From positions 1-40,607 of the IMG/VR virus record IMGVR_UViG_3300021437_000044: DNA of 40,607 nt; one strand, given 5' to 3'. Shown piece by piece: positions 1 through 6,641 of the stretch. Every line of letters begins with the position of its first letter. The stretch's first letter is position 1. The notes under the pieces were generated by a model, which was not told the DNA's origin, did not search any database, and was given only the letters and a program-made list of their open reading frames with translations. A program made the translations under genes and the position numbers. This DNA comes from a virus.

Positions 1-1
1 T

Positions 2-193
2 GGTTACCAAGGCGCAGCATTAGCAACTGGCGAGCAAGGCGCAGCATTAGCAACTGGCGAGAAAGGCGCAGCATTAGCAACTGGCAACCAAGGCGCGGCC
101 TCCGCAACTGGTTACCAAGGCGCGGCCTCCGCAACTGGTTACCAAGGCGCAGCATTAGCAACTGGCATGAGAGGAGCAGCATCCGCAACTGGC
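2..193 (+). repeat. Tandem 27-bp coding repeat
   Basis: Seven consecutive 27-bp units with strong DNA identity (core GGCGCAGCATTAGCAACTGG or its GCGGCCTCC variant), in frame with the partial gene. The units alternate Leu and Ser versions. The period is a multiple of three, so gain or loss of units keeps the frame. Confidence 0.9.
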
Positions 194-391
194 ATGGCAT
201 CTATTGCTGTCGCAAATGGACAATATGGACGCGCTCAGGCCGACGAAGGATGTGCAATCTGTCTTGTCTATCGAGACAACGACGGCACCATCTTACATAT
301 ACGCTCAACCAAGGTCGGCGATAACGGAATTAAGGCCAATCACTGGTATACCTTGGGAGCAGATGGCGAATTTATTGAGAATGGAATCTAG
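2..391 (+). CDS. C-terminal part of a glycine/alanine 9-residue-repeat protein (5' truncated)
   Basis: The frame is open from the window edge to the TAG at 389-391, so this is the C-terminal 129 codons of a longer protein. It opens with seven tandem 9-residue units of consensus G-x-(Q/K/R)-G-A-A-(L/S)-A-T, followed by degenerate units and then a non-repeat tail of about 55 residues containing the motif NHWYTL-x-ADGEF. Proteins with such short Gly/Ala/Thr repeats and a similar tail occur in phages and bacteria (from memory), but I know of no proven function. The repeats suggest a beta-solenoid or fibrous structure. The true start lies outside the window. It is on the plus strand and just upstream of the next gene, so probably co-transcribed. 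Confidence 0.75.
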   Translation, partial: GYQGAALATGEQGAALATGEKGAALATGNQGAASATGYQGAASATGYQGAALATGMRGAASATGMASIAVANGQYGRAQADEGCAICLVYRDNDGTILHIRSTKVGDNGIKANHWYTLGADGEFIENGI

Positions 392-412
392 CCATGAACT
401 GGGGGACAAAAC

Positions 413-817
413 ATGCGCAAAAAATGCCATCGCCGCGCCCGTGAAATCAAAATTCCCATGACCCGCGACCTATGCGACCAGTTCGCGCAGGAGCTGCGCT
501 TCGGCTTAATGGCAGCAAAACTTGGGCATCTGGGGAAAACTAACTTTGACCGCATCGGAGCAGCGTTTAACGTGCTGTGGGCAGCCTTCTACCGCCGCCC
601 ACCCAAAGACGGCAGCGTCCTGCCCGTGCTAGAGGGAGCGATGCGTGCCATGAATCAAGTTGCGGCACGTGGTGATGCGACAGGAAAATGGATTTTGAAC
701 ACGCTCGAAATCGCCACTGTCACCGCCGCGATTGAGCGCGTCGAGAGTGCAATGCAGATGCTCACCGTGAACGATTTATACCGCGCCCGATGCGATGTGA
801 TGGAGCTGGCGCAATGA
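413..817 (+). CDS. Hypothetical phage protein, 134 aa
   Basis: The ATG start is preceded by a GGGGGA ribosome binding site at 401-406. The protein is basic at its N terminus and mostly helical-looking, with an Ala-rich central part and no membrane segment, signal peptide or catalytic motif that I recognise. It sits 21 bases after the repeat protein and overlaps a possible 8-codon ORF (814-840) that I do not call. Its position among small accessory genes beside a DNA methyltransferase suggests a non-structural role, but the function is unknown. Confidence 0.65.
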   Translation: MRKKCHRRAREIKIPMTRDLCDQFAQELRFGLMAAKLGHLGKTNFDRIGAAFNVLWAAFYRRPPKDGSVLPVLEGAMRAMNQVAARGDATGKWILNTLEIATVTAAIERVESAMQMLTVNDLYRARCDVMELAQ

Positions 818-843
818 CCGAAGTACTAACTAAGAGGTGAAAA

Positions 844-1284
844 ATGAAAGAAATGGACGAAAATAGACAACTTCAGCGCATACAGATGGAATCCGCAATC
901 TTGCTTGCCGAGGCAGTAGAAAAGGCAACAGCCCTAGATTTTACCCTTTTCATCAATGGGGGGACGGTAGATGTTTCGCCTTGGCGAGGCAAGCCTCTTG
1001 TTACTGGCATGATGGCGACCAGCGACACTCTGTTTGAGGCGGATTGTCTGACGAATTTAATTGATTGGCTCGATGGATTTTCTTGTGCAAAAACGGAATA
1101 CAAAAAAGAGCATGTCGTTTACAAGGGCAATGACATAGAGCTATCAAAGCAAGATAAAAAGCTGCTTAAAATGGTAAAGCAGGCAGTCGATTGGGGAATA
1201 GATGGTGCACCGCTAAAAGACACGTTCAGCGATGAATCAGAAATCATCGACGCTTTCAAGTTGCTCTTAAAATTGGTCGGTTAG
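844..1284 (+). CDS. Hypothetical phage protein, 146 aa
   Basis: An AAGAGGTGA ribosome binding site (832-840) precedes the ATG. The protein is soluble, with a charged helical N terminus, a middle part rich in Thr/Val/Gly, and a Lys/Asp-rich C-terminal half. No known domain is apparent. It lies directly upstream of the methyltransferase in the same direction, with 47 bases between them. The function is not recognisable from sequence. Confidence 0.65.
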   Translation: MKEMDENRQLQRIQMESAILLAEAVEKATALDFTLFINGGTVDVSPWRGKPLVTGMMATSDTLFEADCLTNLIDWLDGFSCAKTEYKKEHVVYKGNDIELSKQDKKLLKMVKQAVDWGIDGAPLKDTFSDESEIIDAFKLLLKLVG

Positions 1285-1331
1285 GGTAGTAAATAAGGTT
1301 AGCTGGTGCGGATTTTGAAACGAGGGGAAAA

Positions 1332-2312
1332 ATGAATGAGCTGGATATTCAGCGCAGCGATGATTCAGGCTTACGAGAACTCGCATTGTTCGCAGGCGCG
1401 GGCGGAGGAATCCTTGGGGGGACATTGCTCGGCTGGCGAACCGTATGCGCAGTTGAACGTGATGGCTACGCCGCACAAGTTTTGGCACAACGACAAAACG
1501 ATGGAATTCTCTCGCCTTTCCCAATTTGGTCTGACGTGTGCAATTTTGACGGAAGGCCATGGAGAGGAATTGTTGATGTCATTTCGGGCGGCTTTCCCTG
1601 CCAGGACATTAGTGTCGCAGGTAAAGGAGCTGGAATTACAGAGGCGCGCAGCGGACTCTGGAAAGAAATGGCAAGGATTATTGGCGAAGTTCAGCCTAGC
1701 TACGTCTTCGTGGAAAACAGCCCAATGCTCACTTCTCGCGGACTTGGAACAGTCCTTGGAGACTTGGCCTCGCTCAGGTTCGATGCGGAATGGGGAGTGT
1801 TATCAGCAGCCGATGTTGGCGCACCACACTTACGCGAAAGAATCTGGATTCTTGCCAAACAACGAGACATTTTTTCACACTCCGAACACCACGGGGATGG
1901 ATGGCGGAAGCAACAGCAGGAAGGCGTTGAAAAAAAGAATACAGACTTATCCGACACCATCAGCATCGGACGGGACGCGCGGCGGCGTGATGACCGAGAA
2001 TATGACTGGTCAATCACTGACACAGGTGGTCAACACAATGGCGAGATTTCCAACTCCTCAGGCATCGGACAACAGGGACAGGGGCAACCTATCCAGCAAA
2101 TGTGTCCAGCGGAGAATTGCAATAAACAAGCAAATATCCTTGAGCCAATCGGTCAGTCATCACAGTGGTCAGTTGAACCCGACGTGGGTCGAGTGGCTAA
2201 TAGGGTGGCCGCTAGGGTGGACAGACTTAAAGCCATTGGTAATGGACAAGTTCCTCTAGTTGCAGCAACGGCATTCAACTTATTGCTCGAAAGGATAAAA
2301 CAAAATGAATAA
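1332..2312 (+). CDS. C5-cytosine DNA methyltransferase (Dcm-like)
   Basis: This 326-aa protein transfers a methyl group from S-adenosylmethionine to C5 of cytosine in DNA. The family motifs appear in order: motif I FAGAGGG (residues 20-26), motif IV with the catalytic Pro-Cys-Gln (Cys90), motif VI ENS (128-130), motif VIII HLRER (166-170), then a variable target-recognition region, and motif X around AIGNGQVP near the C terminus. No partner restriction gene is seen, so self-protection against host restriction is the likely role (inference). The start is ATG 1332, with AGGGG at 1323-1327 only 4 bases upstream. Nearly the whole gene overlaps a second long ORF in the +1 frame (1336-2259). The C-terminal variable region is unusually rich in Gln, Asn, Gly and Asp. 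Its last bases overlap the start of the next gene. Confidence 0.93.
   Translation: MNELDIQRSDDSGLRELALFAGAGGGILGGTLLGWRTVCAVERDGYAAQVLAQRQNDGILSPFPIWSDVCNFDGRPWRGIVDVISGGFPCQDISVAGKGAGITEARSGLWKEMARIIGEVQPSYVFVENSPMLTSRGLGTVLGDLASLRFDAEWGVLSAADVGAPHLRERIWILAKQRDIFSHSEHHGDGWRKQQQEGVEKKNTDLSDTISIGRDARRRDDREYDWSITDTGGQHNGEISNSSGIGQQGQGQPIQQMCPAENCNKQANILEPIGQSSQWSVEPDVGRVANRVAARVDRLKAIGNGQVPLVAATAFNLLLERIKQNE
1336..2259 (+). CDS. Overprinted 307-aa protein in the +1 frame of the methyltransferase gene
   Basis: A 307-codon ORF runs inside the methyltransferase gene. Its ATG lies 4 bases after the methyltransferase ATG, and the shared AGGGG (1323-1327) is 8 bases from it, a better spacing than for the methyltransferase start. 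Recognisable segments are FPART near residue 87, WPRSGSMRNGE near the middle, two PTP-x-ASD motifs, and a C-terminal Trp-rich segment NPTWVEWLIGWPLGWTDLKP. From memory, proteins with this start (MSW-x-FS) and this ending are widely annotated as stand-alone hypothetical proteins next to phage cytosine methyltransferases. An ORF this long is unlikely by chance: about 4 in 10 million with uniform codon use, though the constraint of the other frame makes that figure only a guide. The function is unknown. The alternative is a non-translated shadow that is open because of methyltransferase codon bias. Confidence 0.55.
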   Translation: MSWIFSAAMIQAYENSHCSQARAEESLGGHCSAGEPYAQLNVMATPHKFWHNDKTMEFSRLSQFGLTCAILTEGHGEELLMSFRAAFPARTLVSQVKELELQRRAADSGKKWQGLLAKFSLATSSWKTAQCSLLADLEQSLETWPRSGSMRNGECYQQPMLAHHTYAKESGFLPNNETFFHTPNTTGMDGGSNSRKALKKRIQTYPTPSASDGTRGGVMTENMTGQSLTQVVNTMARFPTPQASDNRDRGNLSSKCVQRRIAINKQISLSQSVSHHSGQLNPTWVEWLIGWPLGWTDLKPLVMDKFL

Positions 2313-2637
2313 AAAATATCAATACGTCAACTGGCATGAAATGCTCTGCCTTGCCGTGAAACAAGTTGGGAAGTGTGCTATGTATGTTTCAGGAGATTTC
2401 GCTGAAATTGGCATAGCGCAAGAGATTGCACTGGATAAACATTTTGCTAGTCTTGGCTTAAATGAAATTGAACGAGCTAATGTCTATGCGGCATTCATTC
2501 ACAATGATGTGATATTTTTCGATAATGCAGATGATATGAATACCTTGTACCAACTGTTTGAGGACAAGGTTTATGCTTCAGTATTTTATGCTTGTACTTT
2601 TGATGCGCAAGGCAATCCAATTACTGAAAATACATGA
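2305..2637 (+). CDS. Hypothetical phage protein, 110 aa
   Basis: The ATG overlaps the 3' end of the methyltransferase by 8 bases, with AAGGA upstream at 2291-2295. The protein is acidic and soluble, with a WHEML motif near the N terminus and a C terminus ending ITENT. I recall similarly sized unnamed phage proteins with this pattern (a W-x-EM start, a GLN-x-x-E middle and a TENT end), but no function is known. The methyltransferase overlap points to translational coupling. Confidence 0.65.
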   Translation: MNKKYQYVNWHEMLCLAVKQVGKCAMYVSGDFAEIGIAQEIALDKHFASLGLNEIERANVYAAFIHNDVIFFDNADDMNTLYQLFEDKVYASVFYACTFDAQGNPITENT

Positions 2638-2707
2638 CATAACAGGTAATGTCGGCATGGCAGTTACAACTTCAAGCCATATGGCAACTTTAACTGAGGA
2701 GAATGAT

Positions 2708-2908
2708 ATGAATGACAAATTAAGCAATCTGATTGCGAAGTTCAATCAAGAATCAAGAGTATCAATAAAAATAGACGGCACGATAACACTGGCTGAAATT
2801 TTCAAGGCTGGCGATGATATTGCCAAGGCAATTAAACGCCTCCACAAGGCAAAGAAAACCCTTGATGTAATACACGCCGAATATACGTTATCGCTTGAAC
2901 GAGAATGA
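2708..2908 (+). CDS. Hypothetical small protein, 66 aa
   Basis: A GAGGAG ribosome binding site at 2696-2701 decides the start at ATG 2708. The frame is open upstream to about 2558 but without a ribosome binding site. The product is a highly charged, probably all-helical small protein with alternating Lys/Ala/Leu. No domain is recognised. It is the last gene before a 191-base intergenic stretch. Confidence 0.6.
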   Translation: MNDKLSNLIAKFNQESRVSIKIDGTITLAEIFKAGDDIAKAIKRLHKAKKTLDVIHAEYTLSLERE

Positions 2909-3099
2909 CATAACTAACACCCAAAAATAGTGGTTGATGCCACCTCCTCTGAAGATGACGAATAACCCGCGCCATAAACAGGTTGCCCACGCAAAATTAG
3001 CTGCGCCACAAGTGTCCATACACTAATCAAGCGCAACATATTGGCATCACTAAAAACTAGATATGATGGGCAGCAAAGGGTTTTTACTAAGGACTAAAC

Positions 3100-3297
3100 A
3101 TGAACATTCAACATGAAATAGAACGCTCAAGGCAATATCTAAATTCACATATTAACGTCATGGCGAATTACTGCGCGTTAGAGCGTATCAGGATGGTGCA
3201 ACATGCCAAGATACATATTAAAAATTATGCTGGCAAAGATAAATCAGATAGCGGATTGCAGATTTTTGCAGTTGATGGTGTACGCTATGACAGATAA
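3100..3297 (+). CDS. Hypothetical small protein, 65 aa
   Basis: The ATG follows AAGGACTAAAC. The product is basic, helical in its first half (Glu/Arg/Gln/His-rich) and ends with a Gly/Val/Tyr-rich tail. No motif is recognised. The preceding stretch 2909-3099 contains no convincing ORF or structure. Confidence 0.5.
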   Translation: MNIQHEIERSRQYLNSHINVMANYCALERIRMVQHAKIHIKNYAGKDKSDSGLQIFAVDGVRYDR

Positions 3298-3323
3298 ACA
3301 AAGAATGTAAACAGGAGAGTTAT

Positions 3324-3677
3324 ATGTCAGTTAAAACAACAGTAGCAGAGTGGCGTAAATTTTTATTTGACGATACAGCTTTGCCCTATGGCGCATGGAA
3401 TGGAAAATATATTGATGATGATGAGTATCTGCTAAATGGAGAGCCATGCGATTCAGATAATATCGACTTTGATAGACCAGCATCAAAACTGACAGTTCTA
3501 TGTGGCATGGTTCGTTATAATGATAGAGAATTAAGTGACTTAGATTGCCCACTAACGGATTACTTTAAACGCTGGCGTAAGCAGATGGATAGCGTCTATA
3601 TCTGTGCTGAGATACCAAAAGGAAAAGAGAAAGAACTCAAGGTATTTATTGCTAATCTAAAGGGCAAGGTAATCTAA
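3324..3677 (+). CDS. Hypothetical acidic protein, 117 aa
   Basis: An AGGAG ribosome binding site sits 9 bases before the ATG. The protein is acidic, with an Asp-rich centre (YIDDDEY, then DSDNIDFD) and a basic C-terminal Lys/Glu segment. It has no membrane segment and no recognisable catalytic motif. It is a member of the left plus-strand set of small accessory genes, 26 bases after the previous one. Confidence 0.6.
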   Translation: MSVKTTVAEWRKFLFDDTALPYGAWNGKYIDDDEYLLNGEPCDSDNIDFDRPASKLTVLCGMVRYNDRELSDLDCPLTDYFKRWRKQMDSVYICAEIPKGKEKELKVFIANLKGKVI

Positions 3678-3706
3678 CCCGTATCAAACAACACAAGGAG
3701 ATAAAA

Positions 3707-4057
3707 ATGAAAGATAAAATCTTGAACTGGCTTGCAAATGGGGAAACAGGAAGCTCCTCAAAAGCTATGGCATTTTGTTTTGCTGGCGTAGATTGCGATC
3801 TAAATGCACACCCGTATGACCCAGGCGATTTTAATCGTTGCCTATTGTTTCTGGACGCAGTGGCAGCAACACGTGCAGATATGTGCCTCCTGCGCAGCTT
3901 ATCATGCACGTGGAGTAGGTTGGTTGACCGATGGGACGAAATCGAAAACTGTTTCTTAGACGAGGCAGGATTTAATTGGTGCAAGGCAAAGAAAGCACCA
4001 AAAACCTACGCTTTAATTAAATCTGTTATTGCTCGACCTGCCCATTCATCCGAATAG
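3707..4057 (+). CDS. Conserved hypothetical phage protein, 116 aa
   Basis: An AAGGAG ribosome binding site precedes ATG 3707. The layout, with WLANGETG...SSKAMA at the start, a LLFLDAV centre, W-x-x-LVDRWDEIE and a closing KAPKTYALIKS, matches in my memory a small protein family found in many tailed phages and prophages; its function is not known to me. It is the last gene of the plus-strand left group. Its 3' end overlaps the convergent spanin gene by 32 bases, and no terminator is visible between them. Confidence 0.7.
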   Translation: MKDKILNWLANGETGSSSKAMAFCFAGVDCDLNAHPYDPGDFNRCLLFLDAVAATRADMCLLRSLSCTWSRLVDRWDEIENCFLDEAGFNWCKAKKAPKTYALIKSVIARPAHSSE

Positions 4058-4493
4058 CGTCAATGTTTAATTGCGCACAGGCTTGTCCGATTTGTTCAAT
4101 CTCTCGTTGAAGTTTATCCAACTCTGCTTCAACTCTGGTAGAGGCCACCCCACTGGATGGGTTGTTATCGGTGTTAAGGGTAACTTCTGACACGGCACAA
4201 TCACTGGCTGGGATGGTGATGCGCACCCTGTCAGAATTAGCAATGTCAGCAATGATGCGCTGATTTTTATCATGGATTACCTCGGCTTGTTGGTTGCGTT
4301 CTGCCTGTTGCGTCACTGCGTCAAGCTGCATTTGTGATGCAACTGTCACAGCTCGATTAAGCTCTAGTTCCCGTGCCTGCATGGCAACAGTGGCAGTCTT
4401 GTCGCGTATCCAGTAGCCAGACCATGCACTACCTGCGGATATGACAGCCGCACCGAATAGGGCAATGGCTAGGCGGATTTGGTTGATTGTCAT
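4026..4493 (-). CDS. Rz: Inner-membrane spanin (Rz-like)
   Basis: This 155-aa protein has one N-terminal transmembrane helix (about residues 7-28) followed by a long charged Gln/Glu/Arg-rich periplasmic region predicted to form coiled coil. That is the classic architecture of the i-spanin, which joins the o-spanin to fuse inner and outer membranes at the end of lysis. The strongest support is the lipoprotein gene nested in another frame inside it. The start ATG overlaps the stop of the preceding holin-like gene (ATGA). It is the last gene of the late operon. Confidence 0.88.
   Translation of the reverse strand: MTINQIRLAIALFGAAVISAGSAWSGYWIRDKTATVAMQARELELNRAVTVASQMQLDAVTQQAERNQQAEVIHDKNQRIIADIANSDRVRITIPASDCAVSEVTLNTDNNPSSGVASTRVEAELDKLQREIEQIGQACAQLNIDAIRMNGQVEQ
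4067..4273 (-). CDS. Rz1: Outer-membrane lipoprotein spanin (Rz1-like), nested in Rz
   Basis: A 68-aa ORF in a different frame, wholly inside the Rz gene. It starts with a hydrophobic signal sequence ending in the lipobox L-T-G-C (Cys17), which predicts lipoprotein processing and outer-membrane anchoring. The mature part is short and Pro-rich, as usual for Rz1. Together with Rz it forms the spanin complex for outer-membrane disruption. Nested Rz/Rz1 pairs are well established in lambda-like and P2-like phages. Confidence 0.88.
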   Translation of the reverse strand: MIKISASLLTLLILTGCASPSQPVIVPCQKLPLTPITTHPVGWPLPELKQSWINFNERLNKSDKPVRN

Positions 4494-4705
4494 TTGTCAG
4501 CCAACGCCGTCTTGGTCTTAACACGCAACATCATATTACCGACCAACGCGGCGAACATCAGCCACTTGTACACGTCAGCAGGCAAGTATTCCTGCAATGC
4601 TGGAAGAGATGCTTGCAGTTCTGGGACAGCGGCTAACAGACCGATTAGCGCGCCGTTAAACCACATCGTGTAGGACTTTGCCGTGCCTTTAAGTGTGCGT
4701 TTCAT
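4490..4705 (-). CDS. Small holin-like membrane protein, 71 aa
   Basis: I chose ATG 4705 because AAGGAA lies just upstream and the ATG overlaps the endolysin stop codon (ATGA). The frame extends further upstream without a ribosome binding site. The protein has two hydrophobic segments (about residues 16-30 and 46-62) separated by a Pro/Gln stretch, with a basic tail. Its position between the endolysin and the spanins and its size fit a holin or pinholin accessory protein. A second holin candidate lies upstream of the endolysin, so one of the two may be an antiholin. Confidence 0.6.
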   Translation of the reverse strand: MKRTLKGTAKSYTMWFNGALIGLLAAVPELQASLPALQEYLPADVYKWLMFAALVGNMMLRVKTKTALADK

Positions 4706-5175
4706 ATCGTTCCTTGTAAAAAAAGTTTTTTCTCGGCAGCGCGACGTGCGACAAGTCCAGCCGATACCTTGCCATCGCAATGCACCCATTTGTCCAATTC
4801 GTTAGCTGCTCCAACATTGTCGCCAGCATTTACCTTTTTCAGCAATGTACTGGTGCGTAGTGCGTTTGCGCCAAAATTATAAGCGAAGTCAACAAGCGCA
4901 TCAAACTGCCCTTGCGGTATCGGATGTAGCAGAAAAGCCGATACCTGCACCTCAAAACCTGCAACAATTTTGCATAGCAATGCCTCCGCTTGTGCCTCAG
5001 TAATCTGGCTATCAGTTAGTTTAACCTTTCGCCCATCGTCATAGTAAGTCGAACCATAGCCGATAGTCGGTATGCCTGCGGGACATAGGTAAGGCTTGGC
5101 ACTAAACCCTTCCGACCGTTTAATCAGCGCGATGCAATTGCGTGATGCTCTCATGCTAACCATCCCATCCTTCAT
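4702..5175 (-). CDS. Endolysin, T4-type lysozyme (GH24)
   Basis: This 157-aa muramidase cleaves peptidoglycan during lysis. The catalytic cluster is visible: Glu22 in RSEGF, Cys31 in YLCPAG (where many members have Asp) and Thr37 in GIPTIGYG, spaced E-8-C-5-T as in GH24 lysozymes. No signal or SAR membrane segment is apparent, so export probably depends on the holin. Three in-frame ATGs (5175, 5163, 5154) are possible starts. AAGGATGG lies 4-12 bases upstream of the second and third, so the true start may be one of those. Confidence 0.92.
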   Translation of the reverse strand: MKDGMVSMRASRNCIALIKRSEGFSAKPYLCPAGIPTIGYGSTYYDDGRKVKLTDSQITEAQAEALLCKIVAGFEVQVSAFLLHPIPQGQFDALVDFAYNFGANALRTSTLLKKVNAGDNVGAANELDKWVHCDGKVSAGLVARRAAEKKLFLQGTI

Positions 5176-5181
5176 GCAATT

Positions 5182-5508
5182 TCATTTCAGCCTTTTTGCT
5201 ACCTTCTTACCAGCAAGGTCAATCAACCCCTCGGCTTGGTAGAGCAATCGAGTAGCGAAGTGTGCGCACATACCCGCTGCAGCTGCTGATAGGCTTACAT
5301 TGTCAAAATACCAATCTGCGACAGCAAAGCCAACAAATCCCATCAATCCGCTAGTAGCGATTTCACCCATCAATTCAACCAAGTTAATTGCTCGCGGGTG
5401 TCCATCTTTTGCGCGCTTATACCAGCTTGAAATACCCCCAAAAATGCTCATCACCGTCACCAATAACCATGTAACTAAACTCCAATTAGACGGGTCTTTA
5501 TACGGCAT
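5182..5508 (-). CDS. Phage holin (LydA-like, superfamily III)
   Basis: This 108-aa protein has an N-terminal KDPSNWS motif, a first hydrophobic helix (about 11-27), a basic loop and one or two further hydrophobic stretches (about 50-66 and 70-85). The layout resembles LydA-type holins. A GGAGG ribosome binding site lies just before ATG 5508, and the gene overlaps the end of the upstream gene by 11 bases. Placement directly before the lysozyme supports a role in membrane permeabilisation. Confidence 0.75.
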   Translation of the reverse strand: MPYKDPSNWSLVTWLLVTVMSIFGGISSWYKRAKDGHPRAINLVELMGEIATSGLMGFVGFAVADWYFDNVSLSAAAAGMCAHFATRLLYQAEGLIDLAGKKVAKRLK

Positions 5509-6013
5509 TGCGTACCTCCAGCTTAACCTTGCCCATCAGTCCAACCAAGTCGCCTGGGCATGAATCTGGACGAATTAAATCAAATCGACTACGTGAACCC
5601 ATCGCGTCACGGTAAACCTGTACACAGAATGCTGTACATATCATCCCTTCTTTAGAGTGGCCTAAATCGAGGTTAATCAACTTGCGGATACCAGTTGTAG
5701 GCCAGTCTCTAAAACTATATGGAATATGCCTGCCGAGCAGTGAGAATGTTGACTGATAAGCAAGTACACGGTCTGCTGGACACGGGAAAATGTCGAAGTC
5801 TGTATCGGAATACTGGCTAAGTGGGACTAGGCAGTTCCCGCTGCCCAACATGCCAGCAGCGAATAGACGATTCTCGCTCCACACTGCGATTGCATCGTGT
5901 GTATAGTCTGTCTCCGACACAACACGAGTCAGGTTGGCAAAAAAACCCGTCTTACGCCGCACGGCGATTAAGTCACCATTCTCAATACTAGACCTTGCCT
6001 CGTCATATCGCAT
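5498..6013 (-). CDS. Permuted papain-like (NlpC/P60-superfamily) cysteine amidase or peptidase
   Basis: The start is ATG 6013, with AAGGAG 6 bases upstream; a GTG one codon earlier is less likely. The 171-aa protein shows the pattern of circularly permuted papain-fold enzymes such as YiiX: a GDLIAVR strand near residue 13, His39 in YTHDAIAVW, and a later Cys pair in CTAFC (Cys126, Cys130), with Cys126 the likely nucleophile. Because it is the first gene of the lysis cassette, a role in cell-wall cleavage is plausible but not proven. An alternative is a lipid or thioester hydrolase role, known for other members of this fold. Confidence 0.65.
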   Translation of the reverse strand: MRYDEARSSIENGDLIAVRRKTGFFANLTRVVSETDYTHDAIAVWSENRLFAAGMLGSGNCLVPLSQYSDTDFDIFPCPADRVLAYQSTFSLLGRHIPYSFRDWPTTGIRKLINLDLGHSKEGMICTAFCVQVYRDAMGSRSRFDLIRPDSCPGDLVGLMGKVKLEVRNAV

Positions 6014-6023
6014 CACAATCTCC

Positions 6024-6632
6024 TTACTTGGGAATAGCTGATAACGCTTGCATTGCTTGGGATAGCGCAGTCGTTGCTGCGGTCTTGGCAGTCACTAGGC
6101 AATTAGCCACTGTCGCATCATCGGGAGCAGATGCGACACAGGTCAGCGCATCTTTTTTGACTTTACCAGCCAAGCCAATGACAAACCAATATGCCTGTGA
6201 TTTTGCTTTGACTAGCTGGGCAAATGCCTGCTGCCCTGCCAAGGTAGTCTCACCCCGACCATTAAAAAATGCCACAGTCGGGAAGGAGTAAGGGACACCA
6301 TTAAGCACCTCTTCCGCCATTTCCACCTGCCCTTGCCATGTAGCAATTTCAATTGGCGTTTCACGTCCTGTGAGTTGGTCAATTAAATCAGCATGGAACT
6401 GCTTGATACGTATGATTGCATCTGCCTTTGAAGCGGATAGTTCCGCTGCAATCTCCGCTGGTGTAGCAGCATACGGCTCAACTACTGTTGCTGCTGGAAG
6501 GCTCGATACAAGTCGAGATTCGGTAACCCCGTCATGCGCCCAAGATGCGGACTGGCAGGCATTATCAGCACATTTCCAGCCTGCCGATGCTAGCGTTGGG
6601 AAGAGTAAAAGTGTAGCAAGTAATTTTTTCAT
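6024..6632 (-). CDS. Hypothetical protein with signal peptide, tail-fibre region, 202 aa
   Basis: The N terminus is a clear Sec signal peptide: two Lys, a Leu-rich core and an ASA-like cleavage site near residue 17. The mature part begins with a short segment holding two Cys, then a helical Ala-rich region containing TGRETPIEIATWQGQ and a C-terminal Ala/Thr/Val-rich helix with two more Cys. I do not recognise the family. It sits between the large fibre-like gene and the lysis cassette. A secreted protein here is unusual. The short Lys-Lys-Leu start is shared with the next two genes upstream in the operon. Confidence 0.7.
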   Translation of the reverse strand: MKKLLATLLLFPTLASAGWKCADNACQSASWAHDGVTESRLVSSLPAATVVEPYAATPAEIAAELSASKADAIIRIKQFHADLIDQLTGRETPIEIATWQGQVEMAEEVLNGVPYSFPTVAFFNGRGETTLAGQQAFAQLVKAKSQAYWFVIGLAGKVKKDALTCVASAPDDATVANCLVTAKTAATTALSQAMQALSAIPK

Positions 6633-6641
6633 GTTCGTTCC

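Noticed and set aside
1-193. Possible CRISPR-like array at the left edge
   Set aside because: The units are 27-bp back-to-back repeats in an open reading frame with no unique spacers; they are coding repeats.
814-840. 8-codon ORF overlapping the end of the 413-817 gene
   Set aside because: Too short and without its own signal; possibly just part of the ribosome binding region of the next gene.
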